A DNA stretch of 64,000 nt from SSC3 sp963769585. GTDB taxonomy: Bacteria; Actinomycetota; Actinomycetes; Propionibacteriales; Nocardioidaceae. Below the pieces are notes generated by a model that saw only the letters and a program-made list of their open reading frames with translations, searched no databases and was not told the origin of the DNA. The DNA is taken from the NCBI GenBank assembly GCA_963769585.1, contig CAVYMJ010000001.1, positions 434,001 through 498,000 of the forward strand, read 5' to 3'. The number at the start of each line of letters is the position of its first letter. Positions within the stretch are counted from its first letter, which is position 1. The position numbers and the translations under genes are program-made. Below are positions 43,560-52,377 of this stretch, piece by piece.

Positions 43560-44686
43560 TCGGGTGGGTGGACGCGTCCAGCGGAGCTTCGGGGGACATG
43601 CTGCTCGGCGCGCTGCTCGGCGCCGGAGTCCCGATCTCCGTCCTGGACGACGCGATCCGCGCCGTCGCGCCCGAGGCTGTCTCACTCTCGGCCGAGAAGG
43701 TCTCGCGCAACGGCTTCAGCGCCACCCGCTGCCAGGTCTCGGTGGCCGACTCCAGCACCCAGCGCAGCTGGAGCCAGCTCAAGACGATCGTCACCGGCCG
43801 CGCCTTCGACGTCTTCGAGCGGCTCGCCACCGCCGAGGGCACCGTGCACGGCACCTCCCCCGACGAGGTGCACTTCCACGAGGTCGGCGCGCTGGATGCC
43901 ATCGCCGACGTCGTCGGGGTGTGCGCGGGCTTCGAGCACCTCGGCATCAGCTCGCTGGTCGTCTCCCCCATCGCGGTCGGGACGGGCACCACCAGCGGTG
44001 CGCACGGCACCATGCCGGTTCCACCTCCCGCGGTCGCCGAGCTGCTGAAGGGCGTCCCGTCGTACGGCGGTCCCGGTGACTTCGAGCTGTGCACGCCCAC
44101 CGGGGCGGCCCTGCTGACCACCCTGGCCAGCTCCTACGGCCCACAGCCAGCCATGACGGTGCGCCACGTCGGGGTCGGGGCCGGTGGCCGCGACCCGGCC
44201 ACCCATGCGAACGTGCTCAGGCTCTTCGTCGGAGACCCGGCCGAGCAGCCGGTCACGCCGGTGCTGGTCGAGACCAACGTCGACGACCTCGACCCACGTC
44301 TGTGGCCCAACGTCATCCAGGCGCTGCTGGCGGCCGGGGCGAGCGACGCGTGGCTCACCCCGATCCTGATGAAGAAGGGGCGGCCGGCGCACACGCTGCA
44401 CGTCCTGGTCGCGGGTGCGCACCTGGACGTCGTACGGCGCGAGATCTTCCGGCAGACCTCCACGATCGGTGTCCGCGAGATCGCCCTGTCCAAGACCGCG
44501 CTTGACCGGGAGCTCCGCAGCGTCGAGGTAGCAGGCCACAGCGTCCGGGTGAAGCTGGCGTACCTGGACGGTGACCTGGTCAACGTCCAGCCCGAGTACG
44601 ACGATGTCGCCGCAGTGGCAGCCAGCACGGGCTTGCCCGTCAAGGATGTCCTGGCCGAGGCGAACGACGCAGCCCGAGAGCTCTGA
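43556..44686 (+). CDS. larC: LarC, nickel insertion protein
   Basis: 376 aa, GTG overlapping larB stop. It inserts nickel into the pincer nucleotide. N-terminal IGWVDASSGASGDMLLGALL, HFHEVGALDAIADVVG, FELCTPTGAALLT and C-terminal ETNVDDLDPRLW. In Lactobacillus the protein is made via a frameshift (LarC1/C2); here it is one continuous frame. The target lactate racemase homologue is unlinked. Confidence 0.93.
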   Translation: MIGWVDASSGASGDMLLGALLGAGVPISVLDDAIRAVAPEAVSLSAEKVSRNGFSATRCQVSVADSSTQRSWSQLKTIVTGRAFDVFERLATAEGTVHGTSPDEVHFHEVGALDAIADVVGVCAGFEHLGISSLVVSPIAVGTGTTSGAHGTMPVPPPAVAELLKGVPSYGGPGDFELCTPTGAALLTTLASSYGPQPAMTVRHVGVGAGGRDPATHANVLRLFVGDPAEQPVTPVLVETNVDDLDPRLWPNVIQALLAAGASDAWLTPILMKKGRPAHTLHVLVAGAHLDVVRREIFRQTSTIGVREIALSKTALDRELRSVEVAGHSVRVKLAYLDGDLVNVQPEYDDVAAVAASTGLPVKDVLAEANDAAREL

Positions 44687-45288
44687 TGGACCTGACGGTT
44701 CTGCTGATCGCGTTCGGCGCGATCTTCGTGGTCGAGCTGCCCGACAAGACCTTCATCGCGACGCTGGTGCTGGCAACCCGGTACCCGCCCGCCCTGGTCT
44801 GGCTCGGCGTCGCCGGCGCCTTCCTCGTCCAGACAACGGTGGCGGTCACCGCGGGCTCCCTGGTGGGCCTGCTGCCTGACCTGGTGGTGAAGTCCATCGC
44901 CGCGACGATCTTCCTGGCCGGCGCGGTCCTGCTCTTCCGCACGGCGGGCAGGGCTGACGCGGAGGAGGCCGAGCAGGAGCAGGAGTACACCTCCAGGACG
45001 AGCAGGTCCAGGACCGGCATCGCGGCGGTCACCGCAAGCTTCGTGCTCCTCTTCGCCGCGGAATGGGGTGACCTCTCCCAGCTGCTCACGATCAGCCTGG
45101 TGGCCAAGTACCAGAGCCCGCTGTCGGTGTTCGTGGGAGCCTTGGCTGCCCTGCTCACCGTCTCCGGGCTCGCCGTCCTGACGGGACGCTTCCTGCTCAG
45201 CCACGTGCGACTGTCGAGGGTGTACTACCTCGGCGCGACGGTCTGCCTGGTCCTCGAGGCTGTCACGCTCTACGAGATCCTGAAATAG
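44686..45288 (+). CDS. GDT1/TMEM165-type cation transporter
   Basis: 200 aa, six TM helices. The two family repeats are ELPDKTFIATL and EWGDLSQLLTI, with the paired acidic residues that bind cations. Relatives move Mn2+ or Ca2+ (with H+ exchange). Its ATG overlaps the larC stop by one base, so it is co-translated with the nickel cofactor genes; a metal supply role is conceivable. Confidence 0.9.
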   Translation: MDLTVLLIAFGAIFVVELPDKTFIATLVLATRYPPALVWLGVAGAFLVQTTVAVTAGSLVGLLPDLVVKSIAATIFLAGAVLLFRTAGRADAEEAEQEQEYTSRTSRSRTGIAAVTASFVLLFAAEWGDLSQLLTISLVAKYQSPLSVFVGALAALLTVSGLAVLTGRFLLSHVRLSRVYYLGATVCLVLEAVTLYEILK

Positions 45289-45291
45289 GCT
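45286..45291 (+). promoter_or_regulatory. -10 box TAGGCT for leaderless arcA
   Basis: It overlaps the stop codon region of the transporter gene and is 6 nt before ATG 45298, giving arcA its own promoter. Confidence 0.5.
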
Positions 45292-45297
45292 GCCAGC

Positions 45298-46515
45298 ATG
45301 ACTAGCCCCCACGGCGCCGACAGCGAGGTCGGCCGCCTGAAGACAGTGATGCTGCACCGCCCTGGTCCGGAGCTGAAGCGACTCACCCCGCGCAACAACG
45401 ACAAGCTCCTCTTCGACGGGATCCCCTGGATCAGCCGGGCTCAGGACGAGCACGACGAGTTCGCGGAGGCGCTTCGTGACCGAGGCGTGGAGGTCGTCTA
45501 CCTGACCTCACTGCTGACCGAGACCCTGAAGTCCGCCGACGCTCGGGCCCTGGCCATCGCGGGGGCGCTGGACCGGCTGCATCTCGGGGACACGCTGCGG
45601 ACCTACCTGGCCAGTGCTCTGGTCTCCCAAACCCCGGAGGAGCTGACCACGTCGCTGACCGCCGGCATCCGCAACGACGAGCTCCGTGGCGGTCATGGCC
45701 TGGTCACCTCGCTGCTCCCGCATGACGAGTTCATCATCGACCCGCTGCCCAACCTGCTCTTCACACGCGACTCCAGCGTCTGGATCAGGGACAGGGTGGC
45801 CATCACCTCGCTGGCGATGCCCGCGCGGGAGCGGGAGACCCAGCTCACCGAGCTGATCTACACCCAGCACCCGCGGTTCAAGGGCACGCCCACCATCCAC
45901 GGCTGGCAGCGCGAGCACGTCGAGGGCGGCGATGTCCTTCTGCTCGCACCAGGAGTCATCGCGATCGGCGTCGGAGAGCGGACCACGCCGGCCGGCGCGG
46001 AGCGGCTGGCTCGCCAGGTCTTCAAGGCGGAGCTGGCGCACACGGTGCTGGCGGTTCCGATCGCCCAGGAGCGCGCCACCATGCACCTGGACACGGTGTG
46101 CACGATGGTCGACGTCGACAAGATCGTGATGTACCCGAACGTGGCCGACAAGCTCGAGGCGTACGCCGTGACGGTCGCCGACCGCAACGGCGACGACGAC
46201 TACGAGCTGGTGCTCTCGGTCGCCCCGGCGGAGCCGTTCCTGGTCGCAGCCGCCAAGGCGATGCAGATCGACACGCTCTTCCAGATCGACACCGGGCTCG
46301 ACCCCGTGACCGCGGAACGTGAGCAGTGGGACGACGGCAACAACACCCTCGCTGTCGCGCCGCGCGTCGCCGTGGCCTACGAGCGCAACGTCGAGACCAA
46401 CTCCCGCCTCGAGGAGGCGGGCATCGAGGTGGTGGCCATCGCTGGCTCCGAGCTCGGCTCGGGGCGGGGCGGCCCGCGGTGTATGTCCTGCCCGGTCAGC
46501 CGCGACCCCTTGTGA
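45298..46515 (+). CDS. arcA: Arginine deiminase
   Basis: 405 aa. It converts arginine to citrulline and ammonia. Evidence: N-terminal GRLKTVMLHRPGPELKRLTP, FTRDSSVWI, the His motif HLDTVCTMVD and C-terminal catalytic Cys in GGPRCMSCP. The usual arcB/arcC/arcD partners are absent here, so it may make ammonia for acid stress or supply citrulline rather than ATP. Confidence 0.95.
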   Translation: MTSPHGADSEVGRLKTVMLHRPGPELKRLTPRNNDKLLFDGIPWISRAQDEHDEFAEALRDRGVEVVYLTSLLTETLKSADARALAIAGALDRLHLGDTLRTYLASALVSQTPEELTTSLTAGIRNDELRGGHGLVTSLLPHDEFIIDPLPNLLFTRDSSVWIRDRVAITSLAMPARERETQLTELIYTQHPRFKGTPTIHGWQREHVEGGDVLLLAPGVIAIGVGERTTPAGAERLARQVFKAELAHTVLAVPIAQERATMHLDTVCTMVDVDKIVMYPNVADKLEAYAVTVADRNGDDDYELVLSVAPAEPFLVAAAKAMQIDTLFQIDTGLDPVTAEREQWDDGNNTLAVAPRVAVAYERNVETNSRLEEAGIEVVAIAGSELGSGRGGPRCMSCPVSRDPL

Positions 46516-46533
46516 GCTGAGCGCTACCCGACG

Positions 46534-47205
46534 TCAGCGCGGGAGCACACAACGAAACGCGTCCGGCTCGACGACGCCGTCGGCCACCTCCCAGCAGAAG
46601 ACCACCCCGTCGGCGACAAGGTCCTGGCTCTCGAGCTCGACCAGCTGCCGCCAGGCCTGGTCGGGAAGGCGCACGGAGCCGATGCTCACCTCTCCCAGCA
46701 TCAGGTCTGCCAGCGGCGGCTCCGACTGCGGCAGCAACCATGCCTGGGCGGCCCGCTCTCCCGTACGAGGGTTGACCACCGGGAGACCGAGGGAGCCGAG
46801 GTGCGCCGTCGCGGGCTTGGCATAGATCACCGGCAGCGCGTGCATCTCCCAGTCCGTGTTCGCGCTCACGCGGCGCCGACCCCCCGGTAGGTCCACCGGC
46901 TTGACCGAGTACGGCCCCTCCAGGCGCCCGGCAAGCTCGGTGAACGACGCGGCGACCGGCGGCGTGAGCGTGAGCCCGGCCCTCAGCGCATCGGTCGGAA
47001 CCTGGCTCGGCGGGGTGCCCCGACGCCAGAGGTCGAGGAAGACGTCGCGGGCCGCACCCTCGGCGGGAAACCCCTGCACGTGGTGGAGCCGAAGCGCCTC
47101 GAGGAGTACGGCGTCCGAGCCGTCGCCGGTGTCGGCGCGCTGCGTCCAGGCCGCGGCGTACGCGTTCTCGAACCGCCTGAGGTTGCGCCGCTCCTCGCGC
47201 CTCAT
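46534..47205 (-). CDS. Hypothetical protein, 223 aa
   Basis: No family recognised. Starts with a basic RREERRNLRRFENAYAAAW helix. No signal peptide or TM. The middle repeats short beta-like stretches (AHLGSLGLPVVNPRTGERAAQAWLLP, LADLMLGEVSIGSVRLPD). It is probably cytosolic. The Shine-Dalgarno sequence gggagc overlaps the right side of a perfect hairpin at 47211-47253, so translation could be influenced by that structure. Confidence 0.65.
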   Translation of the reverse strand: MRREERRNLRRFENAYAAAWTQRADTGDGSDAVLLEALRLHHVQGFPAEGAARDVFLDLWRRGTPPSQVPTDALRAGLTLTPPVAASFTELAGRLEGPYSVKPVDLPGGRRRVSANTDWEMHALPVIYAKPATAHLGSLGLPVVNPRTGERAAQAWLLPQSEPPLADLMLGEVSIGSVRLPDQAWRQLVELESQDLVADGVVFCWEVADGVVEPDAFRCVLPR

Positions 47206-47210
47206 AGAAA

Positions 47211-47253
47211 GCTCCCTGGGAGTGCTCGAGTGCTCGAACTCTACCCAGGGAGC
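47211..47253 (-). terminator. 10-bp perfect hairpin after osmoprotectant operon
   Basis: Arms gctccctggg and cccagggagc with a 23-nt loop containing a repeated tgctcga. It lies between the substrate-binding gene stop and the next gene's start, both on the minus strand. A terminator or a leader structure covering the Shine-Dalgarno sequence of the 223-aa gene; both readings are possible. Confidence 0.55.
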
Positions 47254-47273
47254 GATCAGGGGAACAGGCTTGG

Positions 47274-48179
47274 TCAGTCCAGGCCGTTGGCCGCGAGGAA
47301 GTCAGCGGCGACGTCCTTCGCGTCCTCCTTGTCGCTGACGACACGGTCCACCAGGTCGAGCAGTGCCTGCTGGGTGAGCGCAGCGGAGACGGCGTTCAGC
47401 GCGTCGGTGATCTCCGAGGTCAGCACCGCCGTGCGCACCAGGGGCACCACGTTCTGGGCCGCGAAGAGCGACAGCGGGTCCTCCAGCGCGACGAGCTCAC
47501 CGGAAGCGACGTCCGGGCTCGTCGAGAAGATGTTGCCCGCCTCGACCTGACCGTTCTGCAGGGCCTTCAAGGTGAGCGGACCACCCGCGTCGAGCTCGCG
47601 GAAGTCACCGAACTTCACGCCGTACACCTTCTGCAGCCCGGGTACGCCGGTGCTGCGCGTCTTCCACTCCGGTGGGCCGCCCAGGGTGAGGTCACCAGCG
47701 ATGGGCTTGAGGTCCGCAATGGAGGTCAGCGAGTACTTCTTGGCGGTCGCGGCTGTCACCGCGACGGCGTCCTTGTCCTCGGCGGGAGCCTTCTCGAGCA
47801 CGCTCAGCGTGTCCGGCAAGGCGTCGACCAGCTCGGCGTACACCTCGTCGGGCGCCGAGGCAGTGGCGGCTTCGTTGAAGTACAGGCGAAGGTTGCCGGT
47901 GTACTCGGGGAAGACGTCGAGCTCCTTGGAGTCGGTGAGGGCCTTGATGTAGGCCTCGCGGGACCCGATGTTGAGCTTCTTCGTGACGGTGATCCCCTTG
48001 GCTTCCAGGGCGCCGGCGTAGACCTCCGCCAGGACGATGCTCTCGGGGAAGTTGGCCGAGCCGATGCGTACAGACTTCCCACTCCCGTCACCGTTGGAGA
48101 GAGGGTCGTCACTGCCACAGCCGGAGACAGCAAGTGCTGTCACCGCGAGCAGCGACACGAGGGTCGAGATGGGTTTCAT
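47274..48179 (-). CDS. Osmoprotectant ABC transporter, substrate-binding lipoprotein
   Basis: 301 aa, lipobox LAVSGCGSD. Periplasmic-binding fold of the OsmF/ProX/OpuC family: VRIGSANFPESIVLAEVYAGALE, IGSREAYIKAL and DVFPEYTGNL, all near the N-terminus. It binds betaine, carnitine or choline. Last gene of the ATPase-permease-permease-SBP operon. Confidence 0.9.
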   Translation of the reverse strand: MKPISTLVSLLAVTALAVSGCGSDDPLSNGDGSGKSVRIGSANFPESIVLAEVYAGALEAKGITVTKKLNIGSREAYIKALTDSKELDVFPEYTGNLRLYFNEAATASAPDEVYAELVDALPDTLSVLEKAPAEDKDAVAVTAATAKKYSLTSIADLKPIAGDLTLGGPPEWKTRSTGVPGLQKVYGVKFGDFRELDAGGPLTLKALQNGQVEAGNIFSTSPDVASGELVALEDPLSLFAAQNVVPLVRTAVLTSEITDALNAVSAALTQQALLDLVDRVVSDKEDAKDVAADFLAANGLD

Positions 48180-48192
48180 TGCCTAGGGCCTT

Positions 48193-48921
48193 TCACTCGT
48201 GAACAGAGCCTGCCTGCGGCTTCACAACACCGGGCTGACGTGGAGTCTTCCTGGTCAGGCCCGGAGAAACCACTACCCGCTCGAGGAGGGCCAACAGGAG
48301 GTCGACCGCCAGGGCCAGTACGGCGACCGCCAGCGCGCCGCCCGCGGTCTGGCCGTAGTCCTGCACAGCCAGCCCGTCGATGAGGAAGCGGCCCAGCCCG
48401 CCGAGACCGACGGTCGCCGCCAGCGTGGCCGTCGCGATCACCTGGAGGACCGACGACCGCAGGCCGGAGATGATCAACGGGAGCGCGCACGGGAGCTCCA
48501 CCTTGACCAGCACCTCTCGGCCGGTCATGCCCATTCCCTGGGCCGCGTCACGCGCGGCGGGCTCCACCTGCTGCACCCCGGCGTACGCACCGGCCAGGAT
48601 CGGGGGGATCGCCAGCACGATGAGGACCAGCTCTGTGGGGACGAGGTAGGCGGCGTCGCCGCTCAGGTCGTCTCCGAGCCACATCACGGCGATGAACAGC
48701 AGGCCCAGACTCGGCATCGCCCGCAGAGCACCGGTGAGGTTGACCGCGAGGAACTTTCCCCGGCCGGTGTGCCCGACGTACAGGCCGAGCGGGAGAGCGA
48801 TCAGCGCGGCGATCGCTACCGCGATGGCGGAGTACTGCAGATGCTCACCAAGCCGTGCCGGGACACCGTCGGGGCCCTGCCAGTGAGCTCCGTCCAGGAG
48901 CCACTCCCACATGAGGTTCAT
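48193..48921 (-). CDS. Osmoprotectant ABC transporter permease
   Basis: 242 aa, about six TM helices. Inner-membrane domain with the EAA-loop region AARDAAQGMGMTGREVLVKVELP. ATG 48921 overlaps the upstream permease stop by ATGA. Forms the channel with the next gene. Confidence 0.9.
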   Translation of the reverse strand: MNLMWEWLLDGAHWQGPDGVPARLGEHLQYSAIAVAIAALIALPLGLYVGHTGRGKFLAVNLTGALRAMPSLGLLFIAVMWLGDDLSGDAAYLVPTELVLIVLAIPPILAGAYAGVQQVEPAARDAAQGMGMTGREVLVKVELPCALPLIISGLRSSVLQVIATATLAATVGLGGLGRFLIDGLAVQDYGQTAGGALAVAVLALAVDLLLALLERVVVSPGLTRKTPRQPGVVKPQAGSVHE

Positions 48922-49559
48922 GCAGAGCTCCCTTGCTTCCAGGGCGTGGCGACCCGGGTCAGCGCCACGATCACCAGGTCGAAGGCGACGGCCAGCAGGA
49001 CGCAGCCGACCACACCGACCACGAGCGGGTCGACGAAGTCCCGGGTGAAGCCGTCGGTGAAGAGCTGGCCGAGCTGCGGGACGCCGATCAGCGCGGCGAC
49101 ACTCACGATGCTGACGTTGCTGACCGCGGCCACACGCAGGCCCGCGGCGATCACCGGGACGGCCAACGGCAGGTCGACGGTGAGCAGCCTGCGTACCGGT
49201 CTGACCCCCATCGCGGTGGCCGAGAGGCGTACCGCCTCGGGCACCGCCGCGAGACCGTCGGCAACGGTGCGGGTCAGTAGCGCCAGGGTGTAGATCGTCA
49301 TCGAGATGAGGACGTTGACCGGGTCCAGGAAGCCGGTCCCGAGCAGACCCGGCATGAGCGTGAACAGCGCGATCGAGGGGATCGTGTACAGCAGACCGGT
49401 GCCCAGCACCAGCGGGGCCCGGAGCACCCGATAGTGCTGCGCGAGCCATCCCAGCGGGATCGAGATGAGCAGGCCAAGCACCAGGGGAAGCCCGGCCAGG
49501 TAGATGTGCTGCCCCAGCAGGCCGAAGAACTCGCTCCAGTGGCCCTGTAGCCAGGTCAT
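48918..49559 (-). CDS. Osmoprotectant ABC transporter permease, second
   Basis: 213 aa, six TM. EAA motif VRLSATAMGVRPVRRLLTVDLP. ATG overlaps the ATPase stop. Sequence clearly distinct from the other permease, as in OpuCB/OpuCD. Confidence 0.9.
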   Translation of the reverse strand: MTWLQGHWSEFFGLLGQHIYLAGLPLVLGLLISIPLGWLAQHYRVLRAPLVLGTGLLYTIPSIALFTLMPGLLGTGFLDPVNVLISMTIYTLALLTRTVADGLAAVPEAVRLSATAMGVRPVRRLLTVDLPLAVPVIAAGLRVAAVSNVSIVSVAALIGVPQLGQLFTDGFTRDFVDPLVVGVVGCVLLAVAFDLVIVALTRVATPWKQGSSA

Positions 49560-50626
49560 TCGCCGGCGCCCTCGATGATCGCGAGCACCTCACTGGCCCG
49601 GACCGTGCCGAGCAGCGCGCCGTCGTCGCCCACGATCACACCCCGCCGGCTCGGGGAGGAGAGGGCTGCGTCGAGCGCGGCACGCAGACTCCCGTTGACG
49701 CCGGCGACCGTGCCGCCGCGGTGCAGGTCCTCGGTGCGGATGGGGCCGGTGAGGCGGTGCGGCTCCACCCAACCGAGGGGCTGCTTCGTCTCGTCGACGA
49801 CGAGCAGCCAACCGTCCCGCTGCGGATGCTCCCCCAGCATGGCCGTGGGCTCCGCTACCGGGTTGAGCGAGGTGACCTGGCGGAAGGAGAGGGCACGGTA
49901 CCCGCGGTCGCGGCCCACGAAGTCGGCCACGAAGTCGTCGTGGGGGTCACCGAGAAGCTTCGCCGGGTCAGCCGCCTGCGCCACCTTGCCGCCGACCCGG
50001 AGCACGACGACCTGGTCACCGAGCTTCACGGCCTCGTCGATGTCGTGGGTGACGAAGACGATCGTCTTTCCCAGCTCGGCCTGCAGCCGGAGAAACTCGT
50101 CCTGGAGCTGTTCGCGTACGACGGGGTCGACGGCGCTGAACGGCTCGTCCATCAGCATCACGGGCGGGTCGGCTGCCAGTGCTCGCGCCACCCCGACGCG
50201 CTGCTGCTGACCACCGGAGAGCTGGTGCGGGTAGCGCTTGGCGAGCCCAGGCTCGAGGCCGACCCGTTCCATCAGCTCGAGAGCCCGTAGCCTCGCCCTG
50301 GCCCGATCCCAGCCGAGCAGCAGTGGCACCGTGGAGATGTTGGCGGCGACCGTACGGTGCGGAAAGAGCCCGGCATGCTGGATCACGTAGCCGATTCCTC
50401 GACGCAGCTCGGCCGGCTTCATCGTCGCGGTGTCCCGGTCATCGATGCTGATCCGCCCCGACGTCGGCTCGATCATCCGGTTGACCATCCGCAGCGTCGT
50501 TGTCTTGCCGCAGCCGCTGGGGCCGACCAGCACGGTGATCTGCCCGGAAGGAGCGACGAGGTCGAGACCGTCCACCGCGATCGTGCCATCGGGAAAGGTC
50601 TTGGTGACCGCCTCGAACCGGATCAT
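49556..50626 (-). CDS. Osmoprotectant ABC transporter ATPase with CBS domains
   Basis: 356 aa. Walker A GPSGCGKTT, signature LSGGQQQRVGVARAL, Walker B VMLMDEPFSAVD, H-loop FVTHDIDE. After residue 250, tandem CBS-like segments (LLVVDETKQPLGWVEPHRL, VIVGDDGALLGTV), as in OpuCA, may sense ionic strength. ATG 50626 is 8 nt after TAGAGT. Confidence 0.93.
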   Translation of the reverse strand: MIRFEAVTKTFPDGTIAVDGLDLVAPSGQITVLVGPSGCGKTTTLRMVNRMIEPTSGRISIDDRDTATMKPAELRRGIGYVIQHAGLFPHRTVAANISTVPLLLGWDRARARLRALELMERVGLEPGLAKRYPHQLSGGQQQRVGVARALAADPPVMLMDEPFSAVDPVVREQLQDEFLRLQAELGKTIVFVTHDIDEAVKLGDQVVVLRVGGKVAQAADPAKLLGDPHDDFVADFVGRDRGYRALSFRQVTSLNPVAEPTAMLGEHPQRDGWLLVVDETKQPLGWVEPHRLTGPIRTEDLHRGGTVAGVNGSLRAALDAALSSPSRRGVIVGDDGALLGTVRASEVLAIIEGAGE

Positions 50627-50737
50627 GGTGTTGGACTCTACGGCGGGCGGTCCGCAGGGGCCGACGACCCCCGGACAAGGTAGAACCCGGCCGTTGCTGA
50701 CGGGGGATACAACAACGACCGGGCAATGCAAACCTAC

Positions 50738-50765
50738 GGGTGGTTGAGCGTTTGATCAACCACCC
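50738..50765 (-). terminator. 10-bp hairpin downstream of DUF5926 gene
   Basis: Arms gggtggttga and tcaaccaccc, 8-nt loop. It lies 94 nt after the SEC-C gene stop and upstream of the osmoprotectant operon; acts in the minus direction. Confidence 0.65.
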
Positions 50766-50858
50766 AGATCGAATATGTTGCGAGTCTTCGGAGCCGGCGC
50801 CGAACTGCCTAGTCCAGGTGAGTTTGCGACGATGACTGTCCTCAACCGCGGCACGGTC

Positions 50859-51794
50859 TCACCGGATTGTGACCTGGCGGTTGGCCAGTCCGGAACGAGC
50901 CGCGCGCTGCTCGGTGGAGAGTGCGCTCGCGTCGGAAAGAGCTTCCTCCAGGTCACCAGCAAACCGTTTGGCAGGGTCCTCCAGGGCCTCCGGGCCCGTT
51001 CCCAACGGTAGGTCCCAGACCGGCGTGAGGCGTCCGTGGGCCCGGAACATCCCGACCATCCGGGAGCCTTCCACGAGCCCGTCCCTGCCCGCCGCATGGA
51101 GCCGAGCCAGCGCATCTAGAAGCCGCTGCTCGTCGTACGGCATCACCCAGCGCAGATGCTCCTTGGAACCGGCGTCGACCCAGTACGCCGCCTCGACGCT
51201 GGTCAGCCTCCGCGTCGGGGTGACGGTCGAGTTTGCCTGGTCGAGGGCCGCCGCGCCCTGGCCGCTCGAGTCCTCCACGTCGGCGAGCCAGAACTCGAAG
51301 CCGTCATGAACGGTCACCGACAGGCTCCCGTCCCCGACGAGGTCCTGCAGGCGCGGACCCTCTCCAGGAGGGCCCGTCAGACCGACCATGTCGCCCGGCG
51401 CGGCGCTCAGCGCCTTCAGCAGCACAGCTGCCAGGTCTCGGCTCGGGTCACCGAAGCCGTGCTGCACCTGGAGCCCCAGCCAGATGGAGCCGTCCTCGCG
51501 CACGAGTGCCGGGGCCGCCATCGGAAGCAACGAGCACAGCAGTACGGTTCGGTCGACGTCCTTGAGCACGATGGACGCGGTGGCCGCTGGCACCAGCTCA
51601 CGCATCGCGATGAGGTCGCACTCGCCGCGCAGTCCCTCGAAAGGTCTGCTGACGAAGACAGGTGCCGGCCCCTCACTGGCACCGTGGCAGGCCTTGTACC
51701 GCTTGCCCGAACCGCACGGGCACGGCTGTCGGGGCCCGACGTCACCGCCGGCAGCAGCCGCGGCGGAGCTCTTGGTCCGTGACTTCTTGCCCAT
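50859..51794 (-). CDS. DUF5926 protein with SEC-C motif
   Basis: 311 aa from ATG 51794 (TAGATT box 7 nt upstream, leaderless). Basic Ala/Lys N-terminus then the SEC-C zinc motif PCPCGSGKRYKACHG, then the DUF5926 body (PVFVSRPFEGLRGECDLIAMRELVPAATA). Function unknown; SEC-C motifs bind zinc in SecA and other proteins. Confidence 0.9.
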   Translation of the reverse strand: MGKKSRTKSSAAAAAGGDVGPRQPCPCGSGKRYKACHGASEGPAPVFVSRPFEGLRGECDLIAMRELVPAATASIVLKDVDRTVLLCSLLPMAAPALVREDGSIWLGLQVQHGFGDPSRDLAAVLLKALSAAPGDMVGLTGPPGEGPRLQDLVGDGSLSVTVHDGFEFWLADVEDSSGQGAAALDQANSTVTPTRRLTSVEAAYWVDAGSKEHLRWVMPYDEQRLLDALARLHAAGRDGLVEGSRMVGMFRAHGRLTPVWDLPLGTGPEALEDPAKRFAGDLEEALSDASALSTEQRAARSGLANRQVTIR

Positions 51795-51893
51795 GCCGCG
51801 AAATCTAGCCGCCCAGCGGTGCGCTCTTGGTCGCGGGGCCATAGGACAGCGCGGGGACACCGCCGGTGGGGCTCCTGCGGAAGCCGGGTGGCG

Positions 51894-52310
51894 CTAGGCC
51901 GGCCAGTTCAGGAGGGCATGGACCGTGGTCTTCGAAGGGCCGTTCTCCAGCCACCACGACGAGACGAGAGTCTCCACGATCGACAGCCCACGACCGGAAG
52001 TCGCCGAGACCGGGGCATCGACGCGGTGCGGGTTCGTCGGGCTGCCGCCGTCGGTGACCGAGATCAGCAGGCCGCGGCTCTCCAAGGCCCAACTGACGTC
52101 GAGACATCCATCCGCCAACGGCTGGGCATGGCGCACAGAGTTGGCGACGAGCTCGGAAACCACGGCCGGCGCGTCCTCGACCACCTCCCCCGTGGTGCCG
52201 CGCGCGATCATCCAGCCCCTCAGGTCGCGTCGAACTTCGGCGACCGATGAGGCGGCAAAGGGCACGCGAAGTTTCACGCGCAAAGGCCCGGCTCGCACGG
52301 AACCCTCCAC
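51894..52310 (-). CDS. HATPase anti-sigma-like protein
   Basis: 138 aa from GTG 52310 (ggcgggggg upstream); a longer frame upstream has poor sequence. HATPase_c fold: APAVVSELVANSVRHA (N box), VSWALESRGLLISVTDGG (G1 box) and SGRGLSIVETL (G2 box). RsbW/SpoIIAB-like kinases of this size phosphorylate anti-anti-sigma factors. No partner gene is adjacent. Confidence 0.82.
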   Translation of the reverse strand: MEGSVRAGPLRVKLRVPFAASSVAEVRRDLRGWMIARGTTGEVVEDAPAVVSELVANSVRHAQPLADGCLDVSWALESRGLLISVTDGGSPTNPHRVDAPVSATSGRGLSIVETLVSSWWLENGPSKTTVHALLNWPA

Positions 52311-52377
52311 GGTGGCCCCCCGCCTCTCACCAGGTCGCTCATCCTGCTGATGATCCCCAAAAGCCGCCAACCCAAAC

